The notes beneath the pieces were generated by a model. It made no database searches and was not told the DNA's origin. It worked only from the letters and a program-made list of their open reading frames with translations. Made by a program: the position numbers and the translations under genes. A DNA stretch of 64,000 nt from Blastocatellia bacterium (GTDB lineage Bacteria; Acidobacteriota; Blastocatellia; UBA7656; JADIYM01): assembly GCA_016705245.1 (NCBI GenBank), contig JADIYM010000001.1, forward strand, positions 248,001 to 312,000, read 5' to 3'. Below are positions 36,744 to 46,403 of this stretch, in pieces (the first letter of the stretch is position 1; each line of letters begins with the position of its first letter).

Positions 36744-38369
36744 CTAGTTCGTGTTGTCCCCGCGCAGCACGACTGGCAGCGTCCTGAGCAGGATGCTGAG
36801 GTCCATCCAGAGCGACCAATTTTCGATGTAGTAGATGTCGAGCTGAACCATCTCCTGGAATGGCAGCCGGTTGCGACCAGATACCTGCCACAGTCCAGTG
36901 ATCCCCGGCTTCACGTGGAAGCGGCTGCGATGCCAGTCCGCATACATCTCGACCTCGTAAGGGATCGGCGGACGGGGCCCCACGAGCGACATGTCGCCGC
37001 GCACGACGTTCAACATCTGCGGCAGCTCGTCGACCGAATACCGTCGCATCCACTCGCCGATCCGCGTGATGCGCGGATCGTTTTCGACCTTGCCGTGCAG
37101 CGAGCCCTCGGTGATTTCGCCCGTGATGTTGCGCCGCATCGCTTCCTGGTGCGCCGCCACGTTCTCGGGCGAGTCGGCGTCGGGCCGCATCGACCGGAAC
37201 TTGATCATCGGGAAAATCTTGCCGTCCATCCCGACCCGTTCCTGGGCGTGGAAGACCGGTCCCGGCGACTCCCTTTTGATCAGATACGCCAGCACCGCCC
37301 AGACCGGCGACGTCAGCACGATGATTGCACCCGCCCCGATGATGTCGGTCGAGCGCTTGAGCAGCCGGGACGGGCCGGCCAGCGGCTCGCCGAACAGCTT
37401 GATCATCGGCAGTGAGCCGATCTGGTCGACGTCGGTCTTTCGCGGCAGGCAGTTGAACATGTTCGGCACGACCCGGAAATTGATCCGGTGCGTGCGACCG
37501 CTGCGCATGATTGCCTCGAAGAGCGCCTGCGGCTCGAGGTCCGTGTCCGTGATCAGGACTTCCTCGATGCCGTGCTGCTTGATCAGCGCGGGCAGGCTGT
37601 TGAACGTGCCGATGACCGGAAGGCCCTCGACCGACGTCGTCTCGGCGCCCTCCCGCGCCGTCACCGCGCCGACGAGTTGGTAGCCGAGCCGTGCATTCTC
37701 CGAGATCTCCTGCACGGAGAGCTTTGCGAGCTCGCCGTCGCCCACGATCAGTGTGCGGATGAGATTCCGGTCGTTTCGTCGCGAGACGATCTGCGCTCCG
37801 CGCAGCGCCACCCGCACCAGCGCAAGGCTCGAGAGCACGATCGCCCAGTCGATGACGAAGACGAATCTCGAATACGAGTAATCGCGGTAGACGAACCCGC
37901 CGCGGTAAAGGAATGCGAAGAGCACGATGACCAGCGTGCCGACCGAGACGGCCTTGAAGATCGCGGTCGCGTCCGTCAGGAGCGCGAACTCTCCCCGCAA
38001 CTTGTAGAGCCCGTAATGTTTGGCGCAGAAGTACCGAACAAACGGCAGCACGAGCAGGATCGACAGGTACGGCCGGAACCCGTTCGTGACATCCGTCGGC
38101 AGCCAGTGGCCGGAGGGCCACACGAGCACCGGCGCGCCTCCCGACCGAAGCGAATACGCCAGCGGAAAAGCCAGGAACGCGATGGCCGCGTCGAGCAGCA
38201 CTAGCAACGCCGTCGCAAGCGCCGTCCAGTACAGCGTCTTGCGGACCTGGTCGCCGACGAGATGGCCGGTTCGCGGCGCCACGGCGACCGTGCCCGGGCC
38301 GAGCGCAGCCGGCGCGAGCGGTGTCGCCGCGACGCGGTGCGCCTGTGACCGCTTCGACTCGTCCCTCAC
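36744..38369 (-). CDS. Polyprenyl-phosphate hexose-1-phosphate transferase (exopolysaccharide initiation)
   Basis: The 541-residue protein has four or five N-terminal membrane helices, a central CoA-binding-like Rossmann domain (LIVGDGELAKLSVQEI) and the bacterial sugar transferase domain. The latter has KRSTDIIGAG, SPGPVFHAQERVGMDGK, FRSMRPDA, the RRYSVDELPQMLNV motif and GPRPPIPYEVE. It transfers a sugar-1-phosphate onto undecaprenyl phosphate to begin polysaccharide repeat-unit assembly. GTG 38369 is used, 19 bp after the upstream gene, so the two are probably co-transcribed. Confidence 0.9.
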   Translation of the reverse strand: MRDESKRSQAHRVAATPLAPAALGPGTVAVAPRTGHLVGDQVRKTLYWTALATALLVLLDAAIAFLAFPLAYSLRSGGAPVLVWPSGHWLPTDVTNGFRPYLSILLVLPFVRYFCAKHYGLYKLRGEFALLTDATAIFKAVSVGTLVIVLFAFLYRGGFVYRDYSYSRFVFVIDWAIVLSSLALVRVALRGAQIVSRRNDRNLIRTLIVGDGELAKLSVQEISENARLGYQLVGAVTAREGAETTSVEGLPVIGTFNSLPALIKQHGIEEVLITDTDLEPQALFEAIMRSGRTHRINFRVVPNMFNCLPRKTDVDQIGSLPMIKLFGEPLAGPSRLLKRSTDIIGAGAIIVLTSPVWAVLAYLIKRESPGPVFHAQERVGMDGKIFPMIKFRSMRPDADSPENVAAHQEAMRRNITGEITEGSLHGKVENDPRITRIGEWMRRYSVDELPQMLNVVRGDMSLVGPRPPIPYEVEMYADWHRSRFHVKPGITGLWQVSGRNRLPFQEMVQLDIYYIENWSLWMDLSILLRTLPVVLRGDNTN

Positions 38370-38388
38370 CGCTGCCCTCGTCCGTCGA

Positions 38389-39567
38389 TCACGCGCTTAC
38401 TGTCTCCCGTTCGCTCGCGATGTGCCTGGCGAGCCCGTACACCATCCAAGCCTGCGACCACCGCATGTACGAGACCCGGTTCGTCCATCGCTCGTGCTTC
38501 TGAAAATGGAACCGGCCGTCGGCTCCCAGCATGTTCTCGATCGTCCATCGGGCGACCCGCCGTCCCCGCTCCTGCGCCTCCGGATCAATTCCGGCGAAGC
38601 GCGCAAACGTCACGAGTGCCTGCGCGGCGCTGTGCACGTCGATGGGGTACGGACGATCGGGATAGTAGCAGGGAGTCCCGTCCTCGAGAAAGAACCGGTC
38701 ACGGAAGAACCGGTACCCCTGCTCGAGCACCGGCTTCCACGCCGGAGCGCCGCAAGCCTCGATGACCTCGGCCAACGACACCAGCACGAACCCCGTGTGG
38801 AAGTTGTCGATCCACGCCTGGTTCCCCGCATCGCCGTACGGCCACGAGCCGTCCTCGGCCTGGGCGGCGACCGTATACCGCGTTGCCGCGAGCGCGGCGT
38901 CGACGAACTCAGTTTCGCCGGTCTCACGGGAGACGCGCGCGAGCAGCTCCGCGCCGAGCATGCTGGCGTTGTGCACCCGGCTCTTGTCCACGGGCGTGTA
39001 GGCGAAGCAGAAGCTGGAATCCGGTCCCGGCGTCCGGTGCAGGTCGGCGAGGATGAACTCGCAGGCCTCGCGGGCTCGCGAGAGCCATTTCTCCTCTCCA
39101 AATGCGTGGTAGGCATCGAGATACGCATGTGCAACGAACGTCGTGCAGACAATCGACGGCGTTCCCTCAGGCACGAAGAACGCGCGCGACTGCCAGTCGA
39201 AGTTGTACCCCCAGCCTGAGCCGGTAGCACCCGGGCTCCGCAGCCCGTCGAGCTGCTCGAGAAGAGCCGTCACCTCAGCACGCCGGTCGACCCCGCGCGC
39301 GGCGCCTTCGACGACGAGGGCACGCACGGCAAGGGCGAGACCCTTCGGATTGACGCCTTTCGTGATCCCGAGCCACGGTCGCAGGTTCACTGGCGACCGT
39401 TTCACGAGCTGAATCCAGGCGATCCGCGGCCATTTCGAACCGAGCGAAAGCGCGCGGACCAGCGGGCTGCGCAGGGCGTCGTAAGGGTCGTAGCCGCTCC
39501 AGCCGTCGCTCGCACAGCGCGCGAGCAGCCGGTCGAAGACCACCTCAGAGCGCGGCGCTGAAGTCAC
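38389..39567 (-). CDS. (alpha/alpha)6-toroid protein in polysaccharide cluster
   Basis: The sequence is mostly helical with toroid-type repeats: GSGWGYNFDWQSRAFFVPEG, TTFVAHAYLDAYHAFGE, DGSWPYGDAGNQAWIDNFHTGF and the final RFHFQKHERWTNRVSYMRWSQAWM. This fits a six-hairpin glycosidase or terpene-cyclase-like fold, often found beside exopolysaccharide genes, where it may modify or degrade the polymer. The catalytic residues are not identified. GTG 39567 overlaps the stop of the upstream gene by 4 nt (GTGA), a better choice than the longer frame from 39624. Confidence 0.7.
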   Translation of the reverse strand: MTSAPRSEVVFDRLLARCASDGWSGYDPYDALRSPLVRALSLGSKWPRIAWIQLVKRSPVNLRPWLGITKGVNPKGLALAVRALVVEGAARGVDRRAEVTALLEQLDGLRSPGATGSGWGYNFDWQSRAFFVPEGTPSIVCTTFVAHAYLDAYHAFGEEKWLSRAREACEFILADLHRTPGPDSSFCFAYTPVDKSRVHNASMLGAELLARVSRETGETEFVDAALAATRYTVAAQAEDGSWPYGDAGNQAWIDNFHTGFVLVSLAEVIEACGAPAWKPVLEQGYRFFRDRFFLEDGTPCYYPDRPYPIDVHSAAQALVTFARFAGIDPEAQERGRRVARWTIENMLGADGRFHFQKHERWTNRVSYMRWSQAWMVYGLARHIASERETVSA

Positions 39568-41348
39568 TGGCTGGTCACTCCCGCCGACCCGCCGAACCTC
39601 GGCACGTTTCGCATGGAAACCCATGCCACCGTCACGCGCGAATTAGGCCCTAGTTCCAGTTGAAGCCCGGAATCTCCCCTTCCGCCCCCGGTGATCGCAG
39701 TGGATGCAACAGTCGTACGTCCAGCGGAGACCGTGAACGGACTGCTCTGCACCTTGCCCCCGAACGACAGCGTCGCCGCGCCCCGCTCGACCGAAACCTG
39801 GGCGAATCCCACGATGGATGCCAGTTGTGGAGCGGTCGGCTTGATCGAGAGCCGTGCGCCGTCCACGCCCGACTCGATGATGGCCGATCCGTCGGCTCCA
39901 GCCTCGAAGAGAGTTGGCGCATGCTCGATGGTCCACCTGTCGGGGCTTCCGTCGCCGTCGTCGTCCACGAGTCGGGTCTCGGGCAAAAGCTCTGGTCCGG
40001 CAGCGATCTCGGGATCGGCCGGATCGTGCGCAACGAGTTCGTCGAAGAACTCATACGTGCGGTTCGCAGCGGCGCGGGCCTCGAATCGACCGGACTCGAA
40101 TCTTTCCCGGTTCAGGCAGACGACCAGACGGCCGTCAATCGCCTGGAAAGCGATGCGACCGTGCAGCGAGTCGCGCCTGACCGCGCAAGCGTCGACGGCG
40201 CCCGGCGGAGCCGCGAAAACCGCGCCGTCGTCGCACTGCAGGATGTTGGTGTCGGTAACCGGCGCCGGGGCGCGGCCCGTGTGCGAAAGCCACGCGCCGC
40301 TCGCCGTGCGGATGAAGATGTTGCGCGGGTAGAGTCGCGGATTGACGCGCGCTCCTTCGAGCGACGCACCGTTGGTGCCTGTGCTCTTGAAGCCGATCGA
40401 CATGGACCGACCCTCGACAGCCGCCCGATGCAGCTCGAACACTGACGCCGGGTCGCCGTCGAGTGTCCACAGCGCCTGGAAGAACGGGTCGGCGACGAAC
40501 CACCGCTCGAGCTCCGGCGACCAGACCTCGACGAGACTGTGGCCTTCGTAAGGCGAGCCGTAGCGAACCGCCATGTCGACGCGGCGAGCGGTCAGTCCCG
40601 CAAGCGAGGTCGCGTCGGCGTAGACAGTGGCGTAAGAACGGCAGTTGGAGCGGGCCCCGTCGGCGATGCTCCTGAGGACCTCGCAGGCGTCGTCGGAGTC
40701 GATCGGTGGATCTCCCTCATGTGGTCTCGGCGGCACAACCGGGGGGTAGTAGTGCGGATCGCTGAGTTGCGTCTCCTTGGGAACGACCTTCGGGTCGAAA
40801 AAAAACTCGTCGTCCGGGATCGCGTTAGTGCTCCTGTTGCGCAGTCGGTCGACACGGCGACCGACCCACGTGCAAAGGCTCGTGGCGCGGTCGAGCGCGG
40901 CGCCCGACGTCGGAATCGGGTCCGCGGCGTCGCCGCGGAGGTATGTCTGGTCGTCGGACGACAGCACTCTCGGCCGTGCGGGTTGCAGCGGCTCGAGGTT
41001 TATGCCGGCCGTGACGGTCCGCCCGTCGGACTCGACCGAAACGCGCTCGACCCAGCCGTCGCGGATGTCGCGGACCTCGACCGTCGTCGTACCGGGAGCG
41101 AGGGGAACGGCGAACTGCCTGGTCGAGAGCGGCGTCCAAGCCCCAAGACTGCGGTCCTCGAGACATCCGGACAGTGGAAGCGATGAGGCAACGAGAAACA
41201 GGACTGAGATCGCCGTTGCGACTCTGCGTGAATCGGATCGCCAGGCGACCCGCTCGCTACCGCTCGCGGTACTGATCCCGGCAGAGTTAGCTGTCGCACG
41301 CCGCAGGTCGCGACCTCGTGCATCTGCGCGCTCTCTCTTGCACTCCAC
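39564..41348 (-). CDS. Transglutaminase-like domain lipoprotein (start uncertain)
   Basis: A lipoprotein signal (SVLFLVASSLPLSGC) is followed by a transglutaminase-like Cys protease fold: the Cys in GARSNCRSYATVYADA, the His in YEGHSLVEVWSPELERWFVADPF and the Asp in that second motif form the expected triad. The C-terminal half is beta-rich. The native start is missing: codons upstream of the leader (AWRSDSRRVATA) join repeat D4 at 41246 and no ATG, GTG or TTG lies between. The GTG at 41348 inside D4 is given only as the first usable codon. It is coupled to the toroid-protein gene. Confidence 0.65.
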   Translation of the reverse strand: MECKRERADARGRDLRRATANSAGISTASGSERVAWRSDSRRVATAISVLFLVASSLPLSGCLEDRSLGAWTPLSTRQFAVPLAPGTTTVEVRDIRDGWVERVSVESDGRTVTAGINLEPLQPARPRVLSSDDQTYLRGDAADPIPTSGAALDRATSLCTWVGRRVDRLRNRSTNAIPDDEFFFDPKVVPKETQLSDPHYYPPVVPPRPHEGDPPIDSDDACEVLRSIADGARSNCRSYATVYADATSLAGLTARRVDMAVRYGSPYEGHSLVEVWSPELERWFVADPFFQALWTLDGDPASVFELHRAAVEGRSMSIGFKSTGTNGASLEGARVNPRLYPRNIFIRTASGAWLSHTGRAPAPVTDTNILQCDDGAVFAAPPGAVDACAVRRDSLHGRIAFQAIDGRLVVCLNRERFESGRFEARAAANRTYEFFDELVAHDPADPEIAAGPELLPETRLVDDDGDGSPDRWTIEHAPTLFEAGADGSAIIESGVDGARLSIKPTAPQLASIVGFAQVSVERGAATLSFGGKVQSSPFTVSAGRTTVASTAITGGGRGDSGLQLELGPNSRVTVAWVSMRNVPRFGGSAGVTSQ

Positions 41349-41459
41349 CCGCTCGCTACCGCTCGCGGTACTGATCCCGGCTGAGGCGGCAGTGCAGGCG
41401 CAGTCCCCGGTCACGACGGACTCGGCACGATCAGTACCGCGAGCGATAGCGAGCGGGTC
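41247..41459. repeat. Repeat D4, triple-armed copy
   Basis: Two direct arms (41247-41284 and 41346-41382, each with cgctcgctaccgctcgcggt) and one inverted arm (41429-41459). A nested or duplicated insertion is implied. The element abuts the first codons of the transglutaminase-like lipoprotein and lies 68 bp from the protease stop. Confidence 0.8.
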
Positions 41460-41526
41460 GGACATGTGGCACAACGCGCCTGGCAGGCCAGGTCGACCGC
41501 GACCCGGCCACGATCGAACCGGACTG

Positions 41527-43305
41527 CTAATCAATCGCAAACACCGACGAGAACCCCTGCGACCGGCTGTCAGACGTGCTCGTGATCCGCACGAGCGCCG
41601 CCGACGTCTTCGGTCCAGTGATCTTCCACTTCCACCGGCCCGATGTAGCCGCCACGCCGTCCGCAATCGTCTCGAAAGTCGACCCGCCATTGCGAGACAG
41701 CTCAATCAGGACGGTTCCCGTAATCGGCGCCTCGACACCAAACCGGATCTTCAGGTTCTTTCCGACCTTGGGCGCCGCGCCTGCCGCCGGCGACGTGACC
41801 GTGATCCCGGGAAGCTCACCCGGCACGATCGTGACCCGGACGTCGTCCTGCCCGGTTCCACTCCGCCCGTCCGTTGTCGTCAGAGTAAACGTGAGATCCG
41901 TTTCGGCTCCGACGGACGGCGCCGGGAACGTCGCGATCGCCGTCGTGGATCCGCTGAGCGTCACCGACGGTCCCGACGTCTGCGCCCACCTGTAAGTGAG
42001 CACGTCACCGTCGGCATCCGTGCTTCCGCCGCCAATGAGGGTCACCGTGTCGCCCATCCCGGCGAACCGGTCCGGCCCGGCCGCCGAGACCGGCACCCGA
42101 TTGTTCCTCAGGCACGCCGAGCTCGATGCGAGCTGGGCTTCGATCTGGTCCCGTGAGTACTTGCAGAACTTGAACCCTGATCCGACGAAGCTCTGCATGA
42201 TCGTGTTGTCGCATTCGATTCTCGGTGGAACCACCTGATCCGGATGGCGTCCGCCGAAGTTGTGGCCGATTTCATGAGCGGTAAGGATGAACTTGCCCGG
42301 CGCGTTTCCGAGATACCCTGACAGCCCGTAGCTAGCCGACGCCGACGCGCAGATGACGCCCACGAAAGCGACCCCGAGGACACTGCCGTCGATCGGGGCT
42401 CCCGTCCAGAAATGGGTGAGGTCGCGGCGCACTCCAGCCTGATTGCTGTTCCAGTAGCTCCGGAACTCGTTGAGCCGCTCGCCTGCATCCGTCGAGTCAT
42501 AAGGGTCTTCGCGCGTGTCCCAGACGTTCTGGAACACGATCTCGAACGAGACTCCAAGCTGCTTCTGGTACACGCCGTCGACCTGGTTGATTATCGACGC
42601 GATCTCGTTGTTCGCCTTCGTGACGCCGTCGAGGATTCGGAAATAGTCGTAGTCGGCTTCCGTTGCGAGCTCCGTTCGCGGCGGCAGCGGCGGCAATCCG
42701 CCCTGCGCCTTCTCGCCGCCGCCGAGCCGCTCGATCTCGCTTTCAAGCTCGTGCGCCTGCGTCGTTCCGCACATTCCGCCGGCCTGGGTCAGCACGTCGC
42801 TGTCCGCGTAAACGACGTGGGCGCCATGGCCACCCTGCTTCGCAAGGCTGCCGGTTTCGGGCTCGACGAACCACCAGGCGTCGTCGGTGAGGATGACGCC
42901 CTCGACGCCGTCCTCGTCGATCGTGAAGCGTGCTTCAGCGCCGGGCATTCCATCCACCGTCCCGCGATACGTCGTCACCGGCCCCGGGTCGACACGCTCG
43001 ACGACGCCGCCGGCGTGCGTGACCTGCACGACACAGTTGGCCGACCGGATGTCGTGCTCGACGAGCCGGAGGTCGAACGCGAGCGTCGGCGTCGCGATCC
43101 GAAGCGGGTGACCCGCCCGCACGAGCTCGACGGCATCGGACGCGTCGAGGTCGACGCGCTCGTACGACGACAGCAGGTCGGTCACGAGCCCTCTCTCCCG
43201 GTCGGCGGCCGCCTGACTGCCAGCCGGTGCGGCGGCGCCTCCGGATACGAGCAGCAGTGCTAGAAGCGCCACTACGGCGCCGGTGCGGCGAAACGATCTG
43301 GTCAT
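41527..43305 (-). CDS. Secreted metzincin (M12B/reprolysin-like) zinc protease with Ig-like domains
   Basis: A signal peptide (VVALLALLLVSGGAAAPAG) and pro-region precede the catalytic domain, with the extended zinc motif HEIGHNFGGRH and a Met-turn in NTIMQS. A PKD/REJ-like domain follows (SAAGPDRFAGMGDTVTLIGG ... DGDVLTYRWAQTSGPSVTLSG). The end is a beta domain with the phrase IELSRNGGSTFETI, common to C-terminal secretion or attachment domains in this phylum. It probably digests extracellular protein. ATG 43305 is chosen because the frame upstream is repeat A5 and antisense to the next gene. Confidence 0.85.
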   Translation of the reverse strand: MTRSFRRTGAVVALLALLLVSGGAAAPAGSQAAADRERGLVTDLLSSYERVDLDASDAVELVRAGHPLRIATPTLAFDLRLVEHDIRSANCVVQVTHAGGVVERVDPGPVTTYRGTVDGMPGAEARFTIDEDGVEGVILTDDAWWFVEPETGSLAKQGGHGAHVVYADSDVLTQAGGMCGTTQAHELESEIERLGGGEKAQGGLPPLPPRTELATEADYDYFRILDGVTKANNEIASIINQVDGVYQKQLGVSFEIVFQNVWDTREDPYDSTDAGERLNEFRSYWNSNQAGVRRDLTHFWTGAPIDGSVLGVAFVGVICASASASYGLSGYLGNAPGKFILTAHEIGHNFGGRHPDQVVPPRIECDNTIMQSFVGSGFKFCKYSRDQIEAQLASSSACLRNNRVPVSAAGPDRFAGMGDTVTLIGGGSTDADGDVLTYRWAQTSGPSVTLSGSTTAIATFPAPSVGAETDLTFTLTTTDGRSGTGQDDVRVTIVPGELPGITVTSPAAGAAPKVGKNLKIRFGVEAPITGTVLIELSRNGGSTFETIADGVAATSGRWKWKITGPKTSAALVRITSTSDSRSQGFSSVFAID

Positions 43306-43400
43306 CGGGCGAAACTCCGGTCTGACGAACTCGAGGGGAGAAAATGATACTTCCGCGGTCCATCGGGCGTCCAACACTTCGTCCTGTGGCCGTGTTTGCA

Positions 43401-43498
43401 GCCTTCGCGTCTTTGCGAGTCCTTTTGCGCCTTTGCGAGAAAACAGACTCGAGGCAGGTTTCTCGCAAAGGCGCAAAGGACTCGCAAAGGCGCAAAGC
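43401..43498. repeat. Palindromic repeat A5
   Basis: Arms cttcgcgtctttgcgagtcc with ctttgcgagaaa and complement. It lies between the divergent metzincin and VWFA genes, 96 bp and 82 bp from their starts, so it may separate two promoters rather than end a transcript. Confidence 0.8.
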
Positions 43499-43579
43499 TG
43501 GATAGTCACCCATGCGAAGGCCGCTCGTTCTGCGGTAGGCTTTCTGTTCCGATTCTTATCCCGGCAAAGGCATTCATCC

Positions 43580-45789
43580 ATGAAGAGGTTCAACACGCTC
43601 CTCGCGGCCGTCGCCACGTTCGCGGTTACCCTCGGCTCGCTCCCGGCGGTTTCCGCTCAGGACAAGGAAGACGAGATCCGGCTGTCGACCGCCGAAGTCC
43701 TGCTCGACGTAATCGTCACCGACGGCAAGGGCAATCCCGTCACCGACCTTCGCGCCGACGAGGTACAGGTCGTCGAGGCGGGCGTCCCGCAGGACGTCAC
43801 CTCGTTCGCGCTCGTCAAGCCGGGCGGCTCAGAGCCCGGCGCGCCGTCCGCGCCAAAGGGACCCGCGAGCATAGAGCTGTCGCCGTTTCGAGGCTTCAAC
43901 TTCCTGATCCTCGTCGTCGATCGCACTACCCTCGATCAATTCGACCTCAAGGAAACCTCGAGCGCCGCCGTGAAGTTCATCAACGAGAAACTCGGCCCGA
44001 ACGACCTCATGGCCGTCTTCGTCGCCGGCAGTCGACTGCTGATGGTCCAGAACTTCACGAACAGCAAGTCCAAGCTGCTCAACGCGGTCAGCATCGCCAC
44101 CGACTCGAGCGGCAATGTCATCTCGCTGTCCACGACGGACCGCAGCGCGACGCGCGCCGACATCTCCTTCGACCAGGCCGCGACAGGAAACGTTGCAGTC
44201 AACCCTGGGGCTGGCGGTGCAGCCGTCGGAGAGGCGATCAGTTCCCTCGACGCCTTTGGCGCCGATGTGAACCGGACCTTCGACAACCTCGTGGACCAGT
44301 TCAGCGCCATCGCGCTCGTACAGAGCCTGCTCGCGCTCATGAAGGTTTACAGCCGGATTCCCGGCCGCAAGGCCGTCCTGCTCTACTCGGAGGGCTTTGC
44401 CGTCAACAGCACCGTGCAGGGAACCTTCGACGCCGTGTTAGGCACAGCTAACCGCAACAACTTCTCGTTCTACACGGTCGACGCCGCCGGACTGCGCAGC
44501 GTCGGTCAGACACGCCTCGAGGCGCCGGGTGCAGGTTCGGCGCCAGCCGGCGCGGGCCCGACGCTCGCAAATCGCGGCGACCGTTCGGTCGTCGATTCGT
44601 CCGGCAATTCGGCCATCGGTCGGGCCGAGAACTCGGTCCGGTCGGGCGGCAACGCCGCGCTGAGCCGCCTCGCGGTTGAGACGGGTGGCGTCGCCGTCCG
44701 AAACACGAACGACCTCGGCAAGGGCTTCCAGACGGTTTCGAACGACCTTCGTTCCTACTACGCGCTCGCGTATGCCGCTAAGAACACCGCGACGGACGGC
44801 AAGTTCCGACCGGTCGAGGTCAAGGTCTCGCGCAAGGGCGTGGACGTTCGCACGCGCAAGGGCTACTTCGCGACGCCGGGCGGGGGCGACGACGTCCTGC
44901 TGCCGTTCGAGCAGCCGGTGCTCGAACTGCTCGCCGCAACGCAGCCAGGCTCGCGACCGGCGGAACTGCCGGTGATGCTCAGGACCGAGCGCTTCCGGAA
45001 CGGTCAGGCGTGGACCGTGCCGATCGTGATGCACGTTCCCGGATCGGCGCTTGCTCCGCACGAGCGCGAGGTTGAGAAGGGCGCCAAGACGCCGCCGCAG
45101 GTCGACTTCGAGCTCGACGCCATCGCAATCGTTCGCGACTCAAAGAACAACATCGTCGCGAAGGTCAGCCGGTCGTTTCCCTACCGCTCGGATAAGGACA
45201 AGGTCGAGGAGTTCCGGCAGCTCGAGCTGCTCAACACGTTCTCACAGCCGATCATCCTCCCACCAGGCGCCTACAAGATCTCGATCGCGCTCTACGATCC
45301 GAACGGGCGCAAGGGAACGGTCGTCGACAGGTCGATGGTCTTGCCTCCGCTTGTGGCTGGCGCGCCGACGATCAGCAGCATCGTGCTCAGCCGCGACGTC
45401 GGTTCGATACCGGTCGGGGAGCGCGAGCGCCTCGCGGGCGATCCGTTCGTCTTCGAGGAACGACGCGCATCCTGCCGAACCCGGTCGGCAAGTGGGTGAA
45501 GGCGCGTAACGAGAACCTCGTCGTGTATTTCCGCTTTTACGGCGCGCCGTCGACGGCGTACCAGGTGAAGATGGAGTTCGTGAAGGACGGCAAGGTCGTG
45601 AATGCCTCGCAACCGACCGCGCTGCCGCAGACTGACGCCACGGGCGTTACGGCGTTTGCGCCGACGATTCCCGTTGCCGGGCTCGAGCCGGGCGCCTACG
45701 TGGTTCGCGTGGTCGTCATCGACCCTGCGGCCGGCAAACCCGTCGCCGACGGCTCCGCCAATTTCCGGGTGGAGAGAGAGAGAGAGTAG
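43580..45789 (+). CDS. VWFA-related Acidobacterial domain protein (TIGR03436 type), frameshifted near the 3' end
   Basis: A signal peptide (ATFAVTLGSLPAVSA) is followed by the family's VEVVxVDVIVTDxxG-like start (TAEVLLDVIVTDGKGNPVTDL) and a von Willebrand A-like domain (NFLILVVDRTTLDQFD). It also shows VYSRIPGRKAVLLYSEGF, which is diagnostic for this acidobacterial family. The first frame ends at 45499, but the conserved C-terminal domain continues in another frame from about 45460 (RILPNPVGKWVKARNENLVVYF). A one-base loss in the gaggaacg stretch (45455-45463) would explain it. The stop codon lies in repeat C3. The role is unknown, presumably adhesion or secretion. Confidence 0.8.
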
Positions 45790-46399
45790 ACAGGATTACA
45801 GGATTTTCCGTCCGGTTCTGCAGCGACTTGTGCATCGTGACTTCGTCGGCATATTCGAGGTCCGAGCCGACCGGGACGCCCATCCCGATTCGCGTGACCT
45901 TGATCCCGAGCGGACGAATCAAGCGAGAGATGTAGTTCGCCGTAGCCTCGCCCTCCGTGTTCGGATTCGTCGCGAGGATCACTTCCTTCACTTCGTCGGT
46001 GCGGAGCCGCTCGAGCAGTCCGCGGATCCGGATATCGTCCGGGCCGATCCCCCGCAGCGGCGACAGCGCGCCGTGCAGCACGTGGTAAAGCCCGCGATAC
46101 TCGCGCGTCTTCTCGACCGTCACCAGGTTGTGCGGCTCTTCGACCACGAGGATCACAGAGCGGTCACGCGCCGCGCTCGTGCAGTAACGGCACGGATCGA
46201 CATCGGTGATGTTGTTGCAGACCGAGCAGAGCACGATCTTCGCGCGAACGTCGTGGATCGAATCGACGAGCCGCTCTATCTGCGCCGGATCGGTGCGCAG
46301 GAGGTGAAAGGCGATACGCTGCGCCGATTTCCCTCCGACGCCCGGCAGTCGCTTCAGCTCGTCGATGAGTTTGACGATCGGTTCGGCGTAATCGAGCAT
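45716..46399 (-). CDS. recR: Recombination protein RecR
   Basis: RecR acts with RecF/RecO to load RecA at gaps. The 227-residue frame has the helix-hairpin-helix start LKRLPGVGGKSAQRIAFHLL, a Cys4 zinc finger (CSVCNNITDVDPCRYC), and a Toprim domain (VILVVEEPHNL; LATNPNTEGEATANYI). The usual protein ends near residue 199; the last 28 residues (from NPVILST) come from repeat C3 and the antisense of the VWFA gene, producing a 74-bp tail-to-tail overlap. It is the last gene of dnaX-ybaB-recR. Confidence 0.93.
   Translation of the reverse strand: MLDYAEPIVKLIDELKRLPGVGGKSAQRIAFHLLRTDPAQIERLVDSIHDVRAKIVLCSVCNNITDVDPCRYCTSAARDRSVILVVEEPHNLVTVEKTREYRGLYHVLHGALSPLRGIGPDDIRIRGLLERLRTDEVKEVILATNPNTEGEATANYISRLIRPLGIKVTRIGMGVPVGSDLEYADEVTMHKSLQNRTENPVILSTLSLSPPGNWRSRRRRVCRPQGR
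45784..45811. repeat. Half-element C3
   Basis: Only the gagtagacaggattacagga arm is present, without its inverted partner. It provides the TAG stop of the VWFA gene on the plus strand and codons for NPVILST in the recR frame on the minus strand. Confidence 0.65.
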
Positions 46400-46403
46400 C
46401 CGC

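Noticed and set aside
41247..41459. Three evenly recurring arms that resemble a short CRISPR array.
   Set aside because: Only two are direct, the third is inverted, spacers are unequal, there are no cas genes, and the same arms occur as palindromes at four other loci.
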